From: Natronoglomus mannanivorans
Lineage (GTDB): Archaea; Halobacteriota; Halobacteria; Halobacteriales; Natrialbaceae
DNA: 64,000 nucleotides
Assembly: GCA_025517485.1 (NCBI GenBank)
Contig: JAOPKB010000010.1
Coordinates: forward strand, 1 to 64,000
Reading direction: 5' to 3'
Part shown: in pieces, positions 1-8,690 of the stretch
How positions within the stretch are numbered: position 1 is the first letter of the stretch
How the letters are laid out: each line of letters opens with the position of its first letter
Made by a program: the position numbers and the translations under genes
The notes under the pieces: model-generated
Seen by the model: only the letters and a program-made list of their open reading frames with translations
Database searches by the model: none
What the model was told of the DNA's origin: nothing

Positions 1-127
1 TCAACGGAGATTGTCGCGTTTTCGTGAACGTTTTGACCGGCATTCGCATCGCAACTAAGAGACGTTGATATATCGATATGTGGTTTGTCTCGTCTGAGCG
101 CCAATCACTCGAGTACGACTGCTCGGA

Positions 128-370
128 CTACTCTCCTCCGTCGTGACGATAGATCGCCAGATAGATCGAGACCACCGCACACACGATTCCGGCGATGAAT
201 GCGAGACTGTACACTGAATCACCGGCGAACGGGTCGGCTCCGGTTTCGACGATTCCGGCAAATCCGACGAGGAGGAGCACGAACGCTGTGAAACGTAATA
301 TTGTCGGCACGTTCCACAGTTGCGCTCCGAGATCGGTGCCATCCGCCTCGTCGGTTCGCTCTCCTCGCAT
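128..370 (-). CDS. small two-helix membrane protein
   Basis: A protein of about 80 residues with a short charged N-terminus and two hydrophobic segments (about residues 22-42 and 50-72), ending in a basic/acidic cytoplasmic tail 'YRHDGGE'. I chose the ATG at 370; a GTG at 400 in the same frame is an alternative. A TATA-like stretch lies just upstream around 405-416. The function is not recognised. It is divergent from nothing obvious and is followed downstream only by the window edge; it precedes the recombinase region. The membrane topology is read from hydrophobicity only. Confidence 0.6.
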   Translation of the reverse strand: MRGERTDEADGTDLGAQLWNVPTILRFTAFVLLLVGFAGIVETGADPFAGDSVYSLAFIAGIVCAVVSIYLAIYRHDGGE

Positions 371-487
371 GCGTTGAACTCGAGAACGGCGGCCACCCAC
401 CTAAATCTGTATACTGACAGGATAGCTCACTCGAACTGAATAGTGCTGAACTCACGGCTGGTATCTCGGTCGAAACTGGCCGCGGAG

Positions 488-1615
488 CTACGAATCGTCC
501 TCGAGTACCGCACCGACTCGATCGGCCACGTCGGCAGTTTGGATATCCGAGTACGATTCGTGAGTGACGTCGACCGACTGATGGCGCAACGCCGACTGTG
601 CGAGTTCGGCGCTCCCCTTCGTGTACAACTCGTGGCCGAGTCCTCGGCGTGCGCCGTGGGGTTTCAGATAGACGTTCTCGTCCTCGTCGTACTCGACCGC
701 GTCAGTGTAACCGGCCAACTGCGCCGTGAGTCGTTTCAGAATCGACCGCACGCCGTTCGTCGACAGCGATGGCGGCGCCAGTTCGTGCTCGCGGAGTATC
801 TCGTCGATATCCCGCCGCTCGAGCATCGTTTCGACACGCTCGTCCGAGAACGCTGCCGTGAGCGCTCGCCGCTTGGACGGGTAGTGATTCGTCGGAAACA
901 CCGGCCACGCTTCGGTCGGCTGTTCGAGGACGCGCCGGTATCGCTCGAGGGCCGACGCCGCCCGATCCGGAAGCTGTGCCGTCTGATAGGACTGGGACTT
1001 CCCGAAGACGGTGAGGGTGTTCCCGTCGATATCGACGTCGGCCCAGGTGAGGCCGTCGCGTCGGTCGTCGCCCGGGACGGCGAACACCTCCGCGCCGCGG
1101 ACGCCCGTGAATCCGAGAACCGCGACGATCGCCCGGTTACGCAGTCGTTCTCGCACGATCGGCGTCGGCGCGATAGGGGGTGTGAGCGCACTGTCGACCC
1201 GTCGCGTACAGTACTCGAGTGCGACCCGCCGTTCCGTCGCCGTCCAGAACTGGCGGTCGCGCTTACCGTCGTCGTCGGGAAGCAGTTCGGTCGCCCGGTT
1301 GGCGTCGGCCGGGTTCGTGTCGAGGCGGTTTTCCCGGACGGCAAACGAGAGAAACGCCCGCACGTACGCAAAGTACGTCTGTGCCGTCGCGGCCGAGAGC
1401 TCTCGGTCGTCGCGGTCGACCTGCCGGTTGAGATACCGACTGTACTCGCGACACAGGTCCGTGTCGACGGCCTCGAACTCTTCGAGTGCGAACTGCTCGC
1501 GCCACTCCTCGAGAACGGGTTCGACGACGAGTTGCGAGCGGTCGGTCAGCGTCTCGAGGTAGTGGTCGATGGTCGTGTCGACGGGCTGGGTCTCCGGAGT
1601 CGTGTGGTCGGTCAT
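488..1615 (-). CDS. tyrosine recombinase / integrase (XerC/D-like)
   Basis: A site-specific tyrosine recombinase of 375 residues. The N-terminal SAM-like core-binding domain spans about residues 10-110 and the catalytic domain about 120-365. Visible catalytic residues are Arg173 in 'TGVRGAEVF', a Lys in 'FGKSQSY', the His-x-x-Arg box 'HGARR', a His in 'ALRHQS' and the nucleophile Tyr355 in 'HESYSDI', so it looks intact. The start at the ATG of 'MTDHTTPE' was chosen because the reading frame upstream of it is basic and unlike a recombinase. A perfect 11-bp inverted repeat lies about 130 bp upstream. It is homologous to the gene at 10937-12067, the closest relative in this window, and the two bracket a block of carbohydrate genes. 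No tRNA att site was found next to it. Confidence 0.88.
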   Translation of the reverse strand: MTDHTTPETQPVDTTIDHYLETLTDRSQLVVEPVLEEWREQFALEEFEAVDTDLCREYSRYLNRQVDRDDRELSAATAQTYFAYVRAFLSFAVRENRLDTNPADANRATELLPDDDGKRDRQFWTATERRVALEYCTRRVDSALTPPIAPTPIVRERLRNRAIVAVLGFTGVRGAEVFAVPGDDRRDGLTWADVDIDGNTLTVFGKSQSYQTAQLPDRAASALERYRRVLEQPTEAWPVFPTNHYPSKRRALTAAFSDERVETMLERRDIDEILREHELAPPSLSTNGVRSILKRLTAQLAGYTDAVEYDEDENVYLKPHGARRGLGHELYTKGSAELAQSALRHQSVDVTHESYSDIQTADVADRVGAVLEDDS

Positions 1616-1743
1616 AGGTGGTCTCGGGAATCGTGTCGTCAGCCGCCTCCGTAGCGGGTTTCGGCCCGAATCAGCGCTCGATGCGCGCACTCGCCGAAAT
1701 TCATTCGTTCGAATCCCCGTACTGCACCGCCCCACCTAAAGCT

Positions 1744-1771
1744 ACTGTGTCAAACTCGTCTTTGACACAGT
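1744..1771. promoter_or_regulatory. perfect inverted repeat upstream of the recombinase gene
   Basis: ACTGTGTCAAA at 1744-1754 and its exact reverse complement at 1761-1771 are separated by 6 bases. This 11-bp dyad is the right size for a dimeric repressor site, or for a recombinase arm site. There is no T-run behind it, so it does not look like a terminator. Confidence 0.6.
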
Positions 1772-2326
1772 GGGATTCTTATTTCGAGTTCGGGAGTCTC
1801 GAGCCCAGTAGGACGAGAATTCGTGCGAATCTCGACTCTCTAAATCCTATGGCGATATATTAAACCGTCGCCTGTAGATGGTGAGACGATCGCTGAGTAG
1901 AGCGCTCGGAGTGCGTGAATTCGAGAGATGGGCGACGGAGAAGGTCAGAGAAAAGTCCGTCGACGTCGTCGCGGCCACACGTGACCGTTTTCGCTCGGCG
2001 TCCTCGCAGCCGCTCGACCCTGTCCAGGAGACGAGTCTAACCCGTATCCGTAGTCGAGCTGTCATAGAACAGTTTCCACACCGCCCAACGATATGTACAG
2101 GGAACGAACTTTTTCCGCCTCGGGTTCGCCAGAGCGAACCACTCGCCGCAAAAACTTCGATGAAAAAGGCCGACTGCTCGGCCCTCGGCCTCGCAGTCGG
2201 TGAACCGCTCGCGAAGCGAGCGGATGCATACGGTGTTCGATACGCATCACCACTTAGCGGTCAATCAACCGACACCATTGGTGAAATCAATACTTTGCGA
2301 AGAATTCTATGACACGCTCATAGTAA
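1772..2326. other. intergenic stretch with two hairpins, no convincing gene
   Basis: No open frame here has haloarchaeal coding character. The stretch contains a dyad CGACTGC...GCAGTCG (2171-2177 / 2193-2199) followed directly by a perfect 8-bp stem-loop, CCGCTCGC-gaa-GCGAGCGG (2205-2223). Hairpin-rich blocks of this sort are common as dispersed intergenic sequence in haloarchaeal genomes. It could be the relic of a small mobile element or a bidirectional terminator region for the flanking minus-strand genes. Confidence 0.4.
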
Positions 2327-3340
2327 TCAACCGACTATCTGCTCGAGGTGGCGAGCGAGTCCCTCCCCGATAGCCTCCATCCCGTCGTCTCCCGGGTGGA
2401 GCACGTCCGCCGTCAATCCGGGAAGCTCCAGCAGGTCGGTCCCCTCCACGAGGGAGAGATTGGTGTGAGACGAGTCCGCGACGACGGTACGCACCGCCTC
2501 GCGGAACGCCTCGGCGCGGTCGGCGTCGCCCGATTCGGTCACGTCCGCGAAGTACGGGAAGAGGGTGACACAGGCGATGGGCGTTCGCGGGTGTGCGCTC
2601 GCGATCGTCTCGACGAACGTCTCGACCCGCTCGTGGAACTCCGCGACGGTAAACTCGGCGTTGGCCATGTTCACGGACATCGCGAGCGTCGCGACGTCCC
2701 AGTCCCCGCGGCTCGCGATGTACTCCGCCATCGCGGATTCGCAGTACGCCGAGCCGGAGCAGCCGAAGTTCAGCGCGTCGTAGCCACACCCTCGAGCGAC
2801 GTGTGTGACGTAGTTCGTGTGCGGCGTCGACGCCGCGGCGCCCTCGGTGATGGACGTCCCGTATGCGAGATAGCGTCGGTCGGGCAGTTCGTCGGCCGTC
2901 GGCGGCCGACAGTCGCCGGTGACGTCGTGGAGGGCGACCGCGGGCACGCGCTCTAACAGTATCCGACAGACCGTCGGGTCGAATCGACCCGTCTCGTCGG
3001 TGACGGTGAGTTCGCGGAGCCGATCCGGGACGCTGAACGTGAGCGTCTGCGGCGTCGGGCCGATCTCGATCGGCTCCCACGGTTGAAACGGTCCCCAGAA
3101 CGGGTGTACCTGCGTCGATTCGGGTGCAGAGAGGGTGATTTCGACCTCCGCATCCGCCTCGGGAACGAACCGGATTTCGCTCCCGGTGGGATGTCGAACG
3201 CGGTCGCAAGCCATCTCGTTCAACTCCGCCCCCACCGCGGCGGGAATGCGACACAGTCGATCGGCGCTCTCGTTCCACTCCGCGGGCACCGTTTCAGCGA
3301 CGTTGTGCAACGAGACCGAAGGATACTCCTCTAGTTCCAT
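2327..3340 (-). CDS. SGNH/GDSL-type esterase
   Basis: A 337-residue protein with two parts. The N-terminal 140 residues look like a beta-sandwich and the C-terminal part is an SGNH hydrolase. Block I is 'YGTSITEG' (catalytic Ser, near residue 160), block III is 'SVNMAN' and block V is 'DVLHPGDDG' (Asp and His of the triad). No signal peptide is visible, so it is probably cytoplasmic. This layout is known for carbohydrate esterases that remove acetyl groups from sugars; the exact substrate is inference. It is divergent from the GH2 glycosidase at 3469 with 128 bp between them, which fits a shared role in breaking down an acylated glycan. Confidence 0.82.
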   Translation of the reverse strand: MELEEYPSVSLHNVAETVPAEWNESADRLCRIPAAVGAELNEMACDRVRHPTGSEIRFVPEADAEVEITLSAPESTQVHPFWGPFQPWEPIEIGPTPQTLTFSVPDRLRELTVTDETGRFDPTVCRILLERVPAVALHDVTGDCRPPTADELPDRRYLAYGTSITEGAAASTPHTNYVTHVARGCGYDALNFGCSGSAYCESAMAEYIASRGDWDVATLAMSVNMANAEFTVAEFHERVETFVETIASAHPRTPIACVTLFPYFADVTESGDADRAEAFREAVRTVVADSSHTNLSLVEGTDLLELPGLTADVLHPGDDGMEAIGEGLARHLEQIVG

Positions 3341-3468
3341 CTGAATCGACGTATCGAATAGCGGTTACATGGTTCTATTGGAACCGCCTACACGTCGGAT
3401 TGCCGTACTCGTGTCGCTGACATCGACGCATCGGCAGCGTAATTACCCACCCTGCGGAATGCGAGCGT

Positions 3469-5856
3469 ATGTCATCTGAGGCGAACACGACGGAGGAACA
3501 CCGACGCATCCGCCGTCTAGAGACGGGCTGGCGGTTCCACCGCGGCGACATCGACGACGGCGCCGATCCCGAACTCGAGGACGACGACTGGGAAGCCGTC
3601 GACGTCCCCCACGACTGGAGTATCGAGGGTCCCTTCGACCCGGACAACCCGGGCGACCAACAGCAGGGCTTCGCCCCCGGGGGCGTTGGCTGGTATCGCC
3701 GCGAACTTCCCGAAGACATCGACGGTGAGGCGACCGTCCGCTTCGACGGCGTCTACCGGAACTTCGACGTGTACGTCGATGGCGAACACGTCGGCCACCG
3801 TCCCTACGGCTACTCGACGGTGACCTACGACCTCGCCGAATTCGGCGTCGAGGGCGGTGAGACGCTCGCCGTCCGCGTCGACAACGACGAGTACCCCCAC
3901 AGCCGCTGGTACACCGGCTCCGGAATCTACCGCGACGTCCACCTCGTCGAGACCGATCCGGTCGCCGTCACGCCGTTCGGGACCGACGTTCGCACGACCG
4001 CCGTCACGCGCCACAGCGCCGACGTGCAGGTGCTAACCGAAGTCGAGAACGGCGAGTCGGACACGGTCGAGTGTACACTCGAGACCGAAATCGTCGGACC
4101 CGACGGCGACGTGGTCGCGACGGCGGAGACCGAGACGACGCTCGAGGCCGGCGAGAGCGACGAGTTCGACCAGCACCTCTCGATCGCCGACCCCGAGCGG
4201 TGGACGCTCGAGGATCCCTCCCAGTATGTCGCTCGCAGCGTCGTCTCTCGCGAGAGCGCGACGGGGTCGCCGTCGCAAAACGACGAGGGCGGCGAGACCA
4301 CACTCGCTATCGACGACTACGTGACTCCCTTCGGCATTCGAACCTTCGAGTGGACGGCCGAGGCGGGCTTCTTCCTCAACGGCGAGTCGGTCGATCTGAA
4401 GGGCGTCAACCTCCACCACGACGCCGGCTGTCTCGGCGCGGCCGTCACCGAGCCCGCCCTAGAGCGTCGCCTCGAGACCCTCCAAGAGCTGGGCTGTAAC
4501 GCGATCCGAACGGCGCACAACCCGCCCCAGCCCGAACTGCTCGAGCTCTGCGATCGGATGGGATTCCTCGTCATCGACGAGGTGTACGACAAGTGGCGCC
4601 ACGAGGGCGTCGACGAGTGGTTCGACGAGTGGTGGCGTGAGGACCTCGCGGCGATGATCGACCGCGACCGGAATCATCCGTCGATCGTCTGCTGGAGCGT
4701 CGGCAACGAAAACTACGATCAGGGTGACGACCAGATGATCGAGGATCTCGCCATGTTGACGGAAGCCACCGCCGAGATGGACCCGACGCGGCCGGTCACC
4801 TACGGCAACCCGCCGTGGGGAGAGGGTACCGAGGGCGTCGTCGAGAACATCCGTCGCGTCGCCGAACACGTCGACGTACTCTGTGGCAACTATCAGGAAC
4901 ACTGGTACGACGACTACCGTGAGGCCGGCGTCGACCTCCCCATCGTCGGCTCGGAGAACCGCCGGTTCTTCCGCGGCTCCGGCGACGACCCCCTCGCGTT
5001 CGTTCCCCGAAACCCCTGGTACGACGTGGCCGAGCGCGACGACGTCTGCGGACAGTTCCTCTGGCCAGGTATCGACTACCTCGGCGAGTCCCGCGAGTGG
5101 CCCAGCAAGGGCTGGCCGACCGGCCTCGTCGACACCACCGGCGCGATCAAGCCCGTCGGGCGATTCCACCAGGCCGCGTGGTCCGAGGAACCGACGGTCT
5201 TCGCCGCTGCGGTCGACCACGAGCGCGAACGGCCAGCGTGTCGTCCGGAGTGGAGCGGCCCACCGCTGTCCGCTCACTGGAACTTCCCCGACCGCGAGGA
5301 CTCCCAGGGATTCGTCAACGTCTACACGTTCACCAATGCCGAGTCCGTCGACCTCTACCAGAACGACGAGTTACTCGGCACCCAGCGCGCCGACGACTTC
5401 GGCCTCCGCCCGATCGAGTGGTACGTCCCCTACGAGGCCGGAACGCTCCGGGCGATCGCGAAAGACGACGACGGCGACGTCGTCGCCGAACACGAACTCG
5501 AGACGGCGGCCGAGCCCAGCCGGATCGAACTCGAGGCCGACCGCGAGACCATCGCCGCCGACGGCCGTGACCTGGTCTACGTCAGGGCGACCGTCACCGA
5601 CGACGACGGCGTACGCGTTCCGCGCGCGGACCACGAGGTTCGGTTCGACGTTTCGGGTGCGGGCGAAATCGCCGGCGTCGACAACGGTGACCTCGACAGC
5701 GACGAGTCGTGGGTCGGCGACACGCGGTCAGCGTATCGCGGCACCTGCATCGCCGTCGTCCGGGCCGACCGCGACGGCGGAACGCTCGAGATCGAAGCCG
5801 CGGCGGACGGGCTAGCTGAGGACGGCGTGAGCGTGGCAGTCGAAGACGCGTCGTAA
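3469..5856 (+). CDS. glycoside hydrolase family 2 (beta-galactosidase/glucuronidase-like)
   Basis: A 795-residue retaining glycosidase. Domain order: GH2 sugar-binding jelly roll (about 15-180), Ig-like domain (about 185-290), TIM barrel (about 295-600), then C-terminal Ig-like domains of the DUF4982/BIG type (about 605-795). The acid/base is Glu414 in 'WSVGNEN' and the predicted nucleophile Glu496 in 'VGSENRR'. The sequence 'RTAHNPP' that leads into the barrel is also typical. No signal peptide is seen, so it should act on imported oligosaccharides. The substrate (beta-galactoside, beta-glucuronide or other) cannot be told from sequence alone. It is divergent from the SGNH esterase and followed by a convergent HTH_10 gene. 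Confidence 0.93.
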   Translation: MSSEANTTEEHRRIRRLETGWRFHRGDIDDGADPELEDDDWEAVDVPHDWSIEGPFDPDNPGDQQQGFAPGGVGWYRRELPEDIDGEATVRFDGVYRNFDVYVDGEHVGHRPYGYSTVTYDLAEFGVEGGETLAVRVDNDEYPHSRWYTGSGIYRDVHLVETDPVAVTPFGTDVRTTAVTRHSADVQVLTEVENGESDTVECTLETEIVGPDGDVVATAETETTLEAGESDEFDQHLSIADPERWTLEDPSQYVARSVVSRESATGSPSQNDEGGETTLAIDDYVTPFGIRTFEWTAEAGFFLNGESVDLKGVNLHHDAGCLGAAVTEPALERRLETLQELGCNAIRTAHNPPQPELLELCDRMGFLVIDEVYDKWRHEGVDEWFDEWWREDLAAMIDRDRNHPSIVCWSVGNENYDQGDDQMIEDLAMLTEATAEMDPTRPVTYGNPPWGEGTEGVVENIRRVAEHVDVLCGNYQEHWYDDYREAGVDLPIVGSENRRFFRGSGDDPLAFVPRNPWYDVAERDDVCGQFLWPGIDYLGESREWPSKGWPTGLVDTTGAIKPVGRFHQAAWSEEPTVFAAAVDHERERPACRPEWSGPPLSAHWNFPDREDSQGFVNVYTFTNAESVDLYQNDELLGTQRADDFGLRPIEWYVPYEAGTLRAIAKDDDGDVVAEHELETAAEPSRIELEADRETIAADGRDLVYVRATVTDDDGVRVPRADHEVRFDVSGAGEIAGVDNGDLDSDESWVGDTRSAYRGTCIAVVRADRDGGTLEIEAAADGLAEDGVSVAVEDAS

Positions 5857-5906
5857 CGTCTCGACGGCAGCCGGTTTCATTACACCGACGGAGACAGCTG
5901 CACCCG

Positions 5907-6323
5907 TCAACTCGGGAGTGGCGGCCAGGTTGGAGCCACCGTTTCCTGGATGAGTTGAGTCTGCGCGCGACGGAGGCGCTCGGATACCGAGGATGGAGCG
6001 ATGTCCAACTCCGATGCGATCTCCTGCAAGGATACTCGTCGTGGAATATCGAAATATCCGAGTTCGTAGGCCGTTCGGAGCGCCTCGTGTTGGCGGTCGG
6101 TTAGTCCGTCACCCGGCGGTTCGGGCTCGCAATCGCGGGTGAGACGGTGCAATCGGAACCCGCTGTGGCGCTGCCAGAACGACGAGAAGGTCTCGAACGC
6201 GTCCCGATCGGCGAACCACCCCGTCTGTCGCCACCCGTCCGGTTCCACCACGATCCGTTCGATGATGGCATCGGCCGTGGCGGCCCCAGCGAAGCGCCGG
6301 ATTTGGTCTCGGTGGAAATCCAT
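5907..6323 (-). CDS. HTH_10 (Bat-type) regulator, probably N-terminally truncated
   Basis: About 138 residues from the ATG at 6323. The C-terminal 55 residues form a clear HTH_10 domain: 'LTDRQHEALRTAYELGYF' followed by 'ASELDIAPSSVSERLRRA', the helix-turn-helix that binds DNA in bacterio-opsin-activator-like proteins. Only about half of the usual N-terminal ligand or sensor domain is present. The frame stays open upstream to 6614, but that part has basic, non-coding character and is crossed by a perfect hairpin (6423-6447). An insertion or deletion that removed the natural N-terminus is the simplest reading; an internal start giving a short regulator is the alternative. It is convergent with the GH2 gene, which it might control. 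Confidence 0.65.
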   Translation of the reverse strand: MDFHRDQIRRFAGAATADAIIERIVVEPDGWRQTGWFADRDAFETFSSFWQRHSGFRLHRLTRDCEPEPPGDGLTDRQHEALRTAYELGYFDIPRRVSLQEIASELDIAPSSVSERLRRAQTQLIQETVAPTWPPLPS

Positions 6324-6422
6324 TCGTTCCTTCGCGGCTGATCGAGAGCGGTGAACGGGAAAATACGACAGTGACGACGCTCGGTCAGCCGATCCGGTAC
6401 ACCGCAGTCGTCGATTGTCAAC

Positions 6423-6447
6423 AACCCCGACCTCAAGGGTCGGGGTT
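6423..6447. repeat. perfect 10-bp stem-loop in the gap 6324-6645
   Basis: AACCCCGACC and GGTCGGGGTT pair perfectly around the 5-base loop TCAAG. Hairpins with this CCCCGACC/GGTCGGGG core are frequent at the right ends of IS200/IS605/IS1341-type elements in haloarchaea (known generally; not verified here). It may mark a residual element end next to the truncated regulator. The rest of the gap holds nothing recognisable apart from the promoter of the kinase gene. Confidence 0.5.
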
Positions 6448-6645
6448 CTCGTTCTGTACCGCCTATAGAGAAAAGAACGGGTCGTCGACGTGGCTCTCAC
6501 GTGAGTCGAGTGGTGATCCTCGACTCCGGTTAGCTGATTCGAAAACACGAGAGCAGGGAGAGACACTGAGAGTCGAAGGGACGGTCGGCGATTCCGGGAG
6601 TTAGTTGGCAACAATAATCAAGAGGTGTGGCTCACAAGAGGACCT

Positions 6646-8622
6646 ATGACCGGGACGGGCCCGCCGACGAGCGAGCGAGAGGAGAGGCCAGAGCGGTCGT
6701 TCGGCTCTCGACTCGCACGTTCGGTGCTACCGGGCGTCGTCCGCCGAAACTACGCGCTGAAGTTCGCCCTCGCACTCCTCGTCGTCGTCTTGCTGATCGC
6801 CGCGATCGGGATCGTGAGCTTCGTCCAGATTCAGGAGATCATCGAAGACGACGCGGAGAACACGCTCCGATCGACCGCGACGATTCAGGCGGACTCCGTC
6901 AGCGAGTGGACGGCCGGGATGGAGAGTCAGACTCGAGGAATCGCGGCATCCGACGTCTACGGGACTCGAGATCGCGAGCGGATTCGGGATCACCTCCGGG
7001 ATTCACAGACGCTGGTCGGAGCCGAGATCGTCGGCGCCCACTACGTCGGTCCGGACCACGAAGCGATCGTGGCGAGCACCGATCCCGACTACGAGGGGAG
7101 AGCAGTCGCGACGACCGTCCCCGCGTGGCGTGGCCCGATCGAGCGAGCGACGAACGAATCGGACGATAGAAGAACCGTCGCGACGTCCGATCGTGCCTAC
7201 GAACACAACGGGCAGTTACTCGTGACGTTCGCGCGACCCGTCCGCGTCGGCGACGGCGTACTCGTCCTCGTCGCCGACGTCAGGCAGGGGTTCGAACGCC
7301 TTCACGGGACGGACACGATCGCCACGACGAGCGTGTTGAACACCGACGGCCACGAGGTGGCCGCGCCGCGCCAGACCTGGCCAGTGGCGCTGGCGGACAC
7401 ACCGGCGTTCGAGACTGCACGCCAGGGCGAGACGGAAACCCACGAGCGAGCGGACGACGTCGTTGCGTTCGCCCCGGTCGACGGAACCGACTGGATCGTC
7501 GTCGCAGAGGCACCGAAGTCCCAGCTCTACGAGGCGAGCGAGACCGTCGGTCGGAACGTAGGCGTGCTGGTCGCGTCGTCCCTCGTCGCACTCGCCGTCG
7601 TCGGACTCGTACTCGGTCGCGGGACCGTCCTCCCGCTGATTCGTCTGCGCGAACGAACCCAGGAACTGGAAGCGGGGAACTTCGACGCCGACCTCCGGAC
7701 CGACCGCGAGGACGAAATCGGCCGGTTGTTCGCCTCCTTCGGACAGATGCGAGACGCCCTCCGGGAGCAGATCCGCGAGACCGAAGCGGCGCGAGAGCGT
7801 GCCGAGCGATCTCGACGCGAGGTCGCCCGCCAGAACGAGCGCCTCGACCAGTTCGCGAGTACGGTCAGTCACGACCTGCGCAACCCGCTGAACGTCGCCG
7901 ACGGCTATCGGGAGATGCTCGCGATGGAGCTCGCCGAAAACGAAGAGATCGACCGCGAGAGACACCAGGAGTACGTGACGCGGATCGACGAGTCTCACGA
8001 TCGCATGGGGGCGATCATCGACGACGTGCTGGCGCTGGCCCGGGAGGGAGAGAGCATCGACGACACCGAGGAGATCGACCTCGAGGAGCTCGCGACCGCC
8101 GCCTGGTCGAACGTCGATCACGGGGAAGCGACGCTCTCGGTGGTCGGCACGCGGACGTTCGAGGGAGATCGCGATCGGCTCCTCCGCGCGCTCGAGAACC
8201 TCTTTCGAAACGCGATCGAGCACGGCGGGTCGGTGGTGACCGTCGAGGTCGGTCCCACGGAAGCCGGTTTTTACGTCGCCGACGACGGAAGCGGTATCCC
8301 GCCGGACGCAGTCGACGAGGTCTTCGAGTACGGCAAGACGACGACTGAGGGCGGAACCGGGTTCGGGTTGGCGATCGTCGAGGCCATCGTGGCGGCCCAC
8401 GACTGGACGATCGAGGTCGACGAGACGGTCACAGAGGGAGCGACGTTCGTCGTCGAGGGGGTCGGTGTCGACGGGGCCGAGACTGAAACTGAGACCACTG
8501 ACGAGCGAGCGACTGCCGAGGCCGCCGACTTTACCGTCGGGGACGAGAACGGGAACGAGAACGAAGACGGAAACGAACGAGACGACGGCGATGGACGAAC
8601 ACAGCCGACACACGATCTCTGA
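6646..8622 (+). CDS. membrane sensor histidine kinase (Cache-HAMP-HisKA-HATPase)
   Basis: A 658-residue kinase from the ATG at 6646. A transmembrane helix (about 36-58) is followed by an extracellular Cache-like sensor (about 60-300), a second helix (about 310-330), HAMP (about 330-385), a coiled coil, HisKA with the phospho-acceptor His409 in 'VSHDLRNPLN', and HATPase_c (about 500-615) with 'LFRNAIEHG' and 'GGTGFGLAIV'. The last 40 residues are a low-complexity Glu/Asp/Asn tail. No response regulator is adjacent. It lies 68 bp upstream of the secreted GH5-like gene, so an external sugar or glycan signal is plausible but unproven. Confidence 0.92.
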   Translation: MTGTGPPTSEREERPERSFGSRLARSVLPGVVRRNYALKFALALLVVVLLIAAIGIVSFVQIQEIIEDDAENTLRSTATIQADSVSEWTAGMESQTRGIAASDVYGTRDRERIRDHLRDSQTLVGAEIVGAHYVGPDHEAIVASTDPDYEGRAVATTVPAWRGPIERATNESDDRRTVATSDRAYEHNGQLLVTFARPVRVGDGVLVLVADVRQGFERLHGTDTIATTSVLNTDGHEVAAPRQTWPVALADTPAFETARQGETETHERADDVVAFAPVDGTDWIVVAEAPKSQLYEASETVGRNVGVLVASSLVALAVVGLVLGRGTVLPLIRLRERTQELEAGNFDADLRTDREDEIGRLFASFGQMRDALREQIRETEAARERAERSRREVARQNERLDQFASTVSHDLRNPLNVADGYREMLAMELAENEEIDRERHQEYVTRIDESHDRMGAIIDDVLALAREGESIDDTEEIDLEELATAAWSNVDHGEATLSVVGTRTFEGDRDRLLRALENLFRNAIEHGGSVVTVEVGPTEAGFYVADDGSGIPPDAVDEVFEYGKTTTEGGTGFGLAIVEAIVAAHDWTIEVDETVTEGATFVVEGVGVDGAETETETTDERATAEAADFTVGDENGNENEDGNERDDGDGRTQPTHDL

Positions 8623-8690
8623 CCGACGGTCGTCGACCGAGGCCGTCCGGGCCACCAACGTTATGAGCGATACCGAACGACTACCTTCTC

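Noticed and set aside
443..1654. 403-codon frame on the plus strand opposite the integrase
   Set aside because: Antisense shadow caused by the GC-rich third positions; the minus-strand frame has all recombinase residues.
1700..1735. tRNA-like T-loop GTTCGAATCCCCG near the integrase
   Set aside because: The stem does not pair and no acceptor, D or anticodon arms are present; it could at most be a remnant of an att site, which I cannot show.
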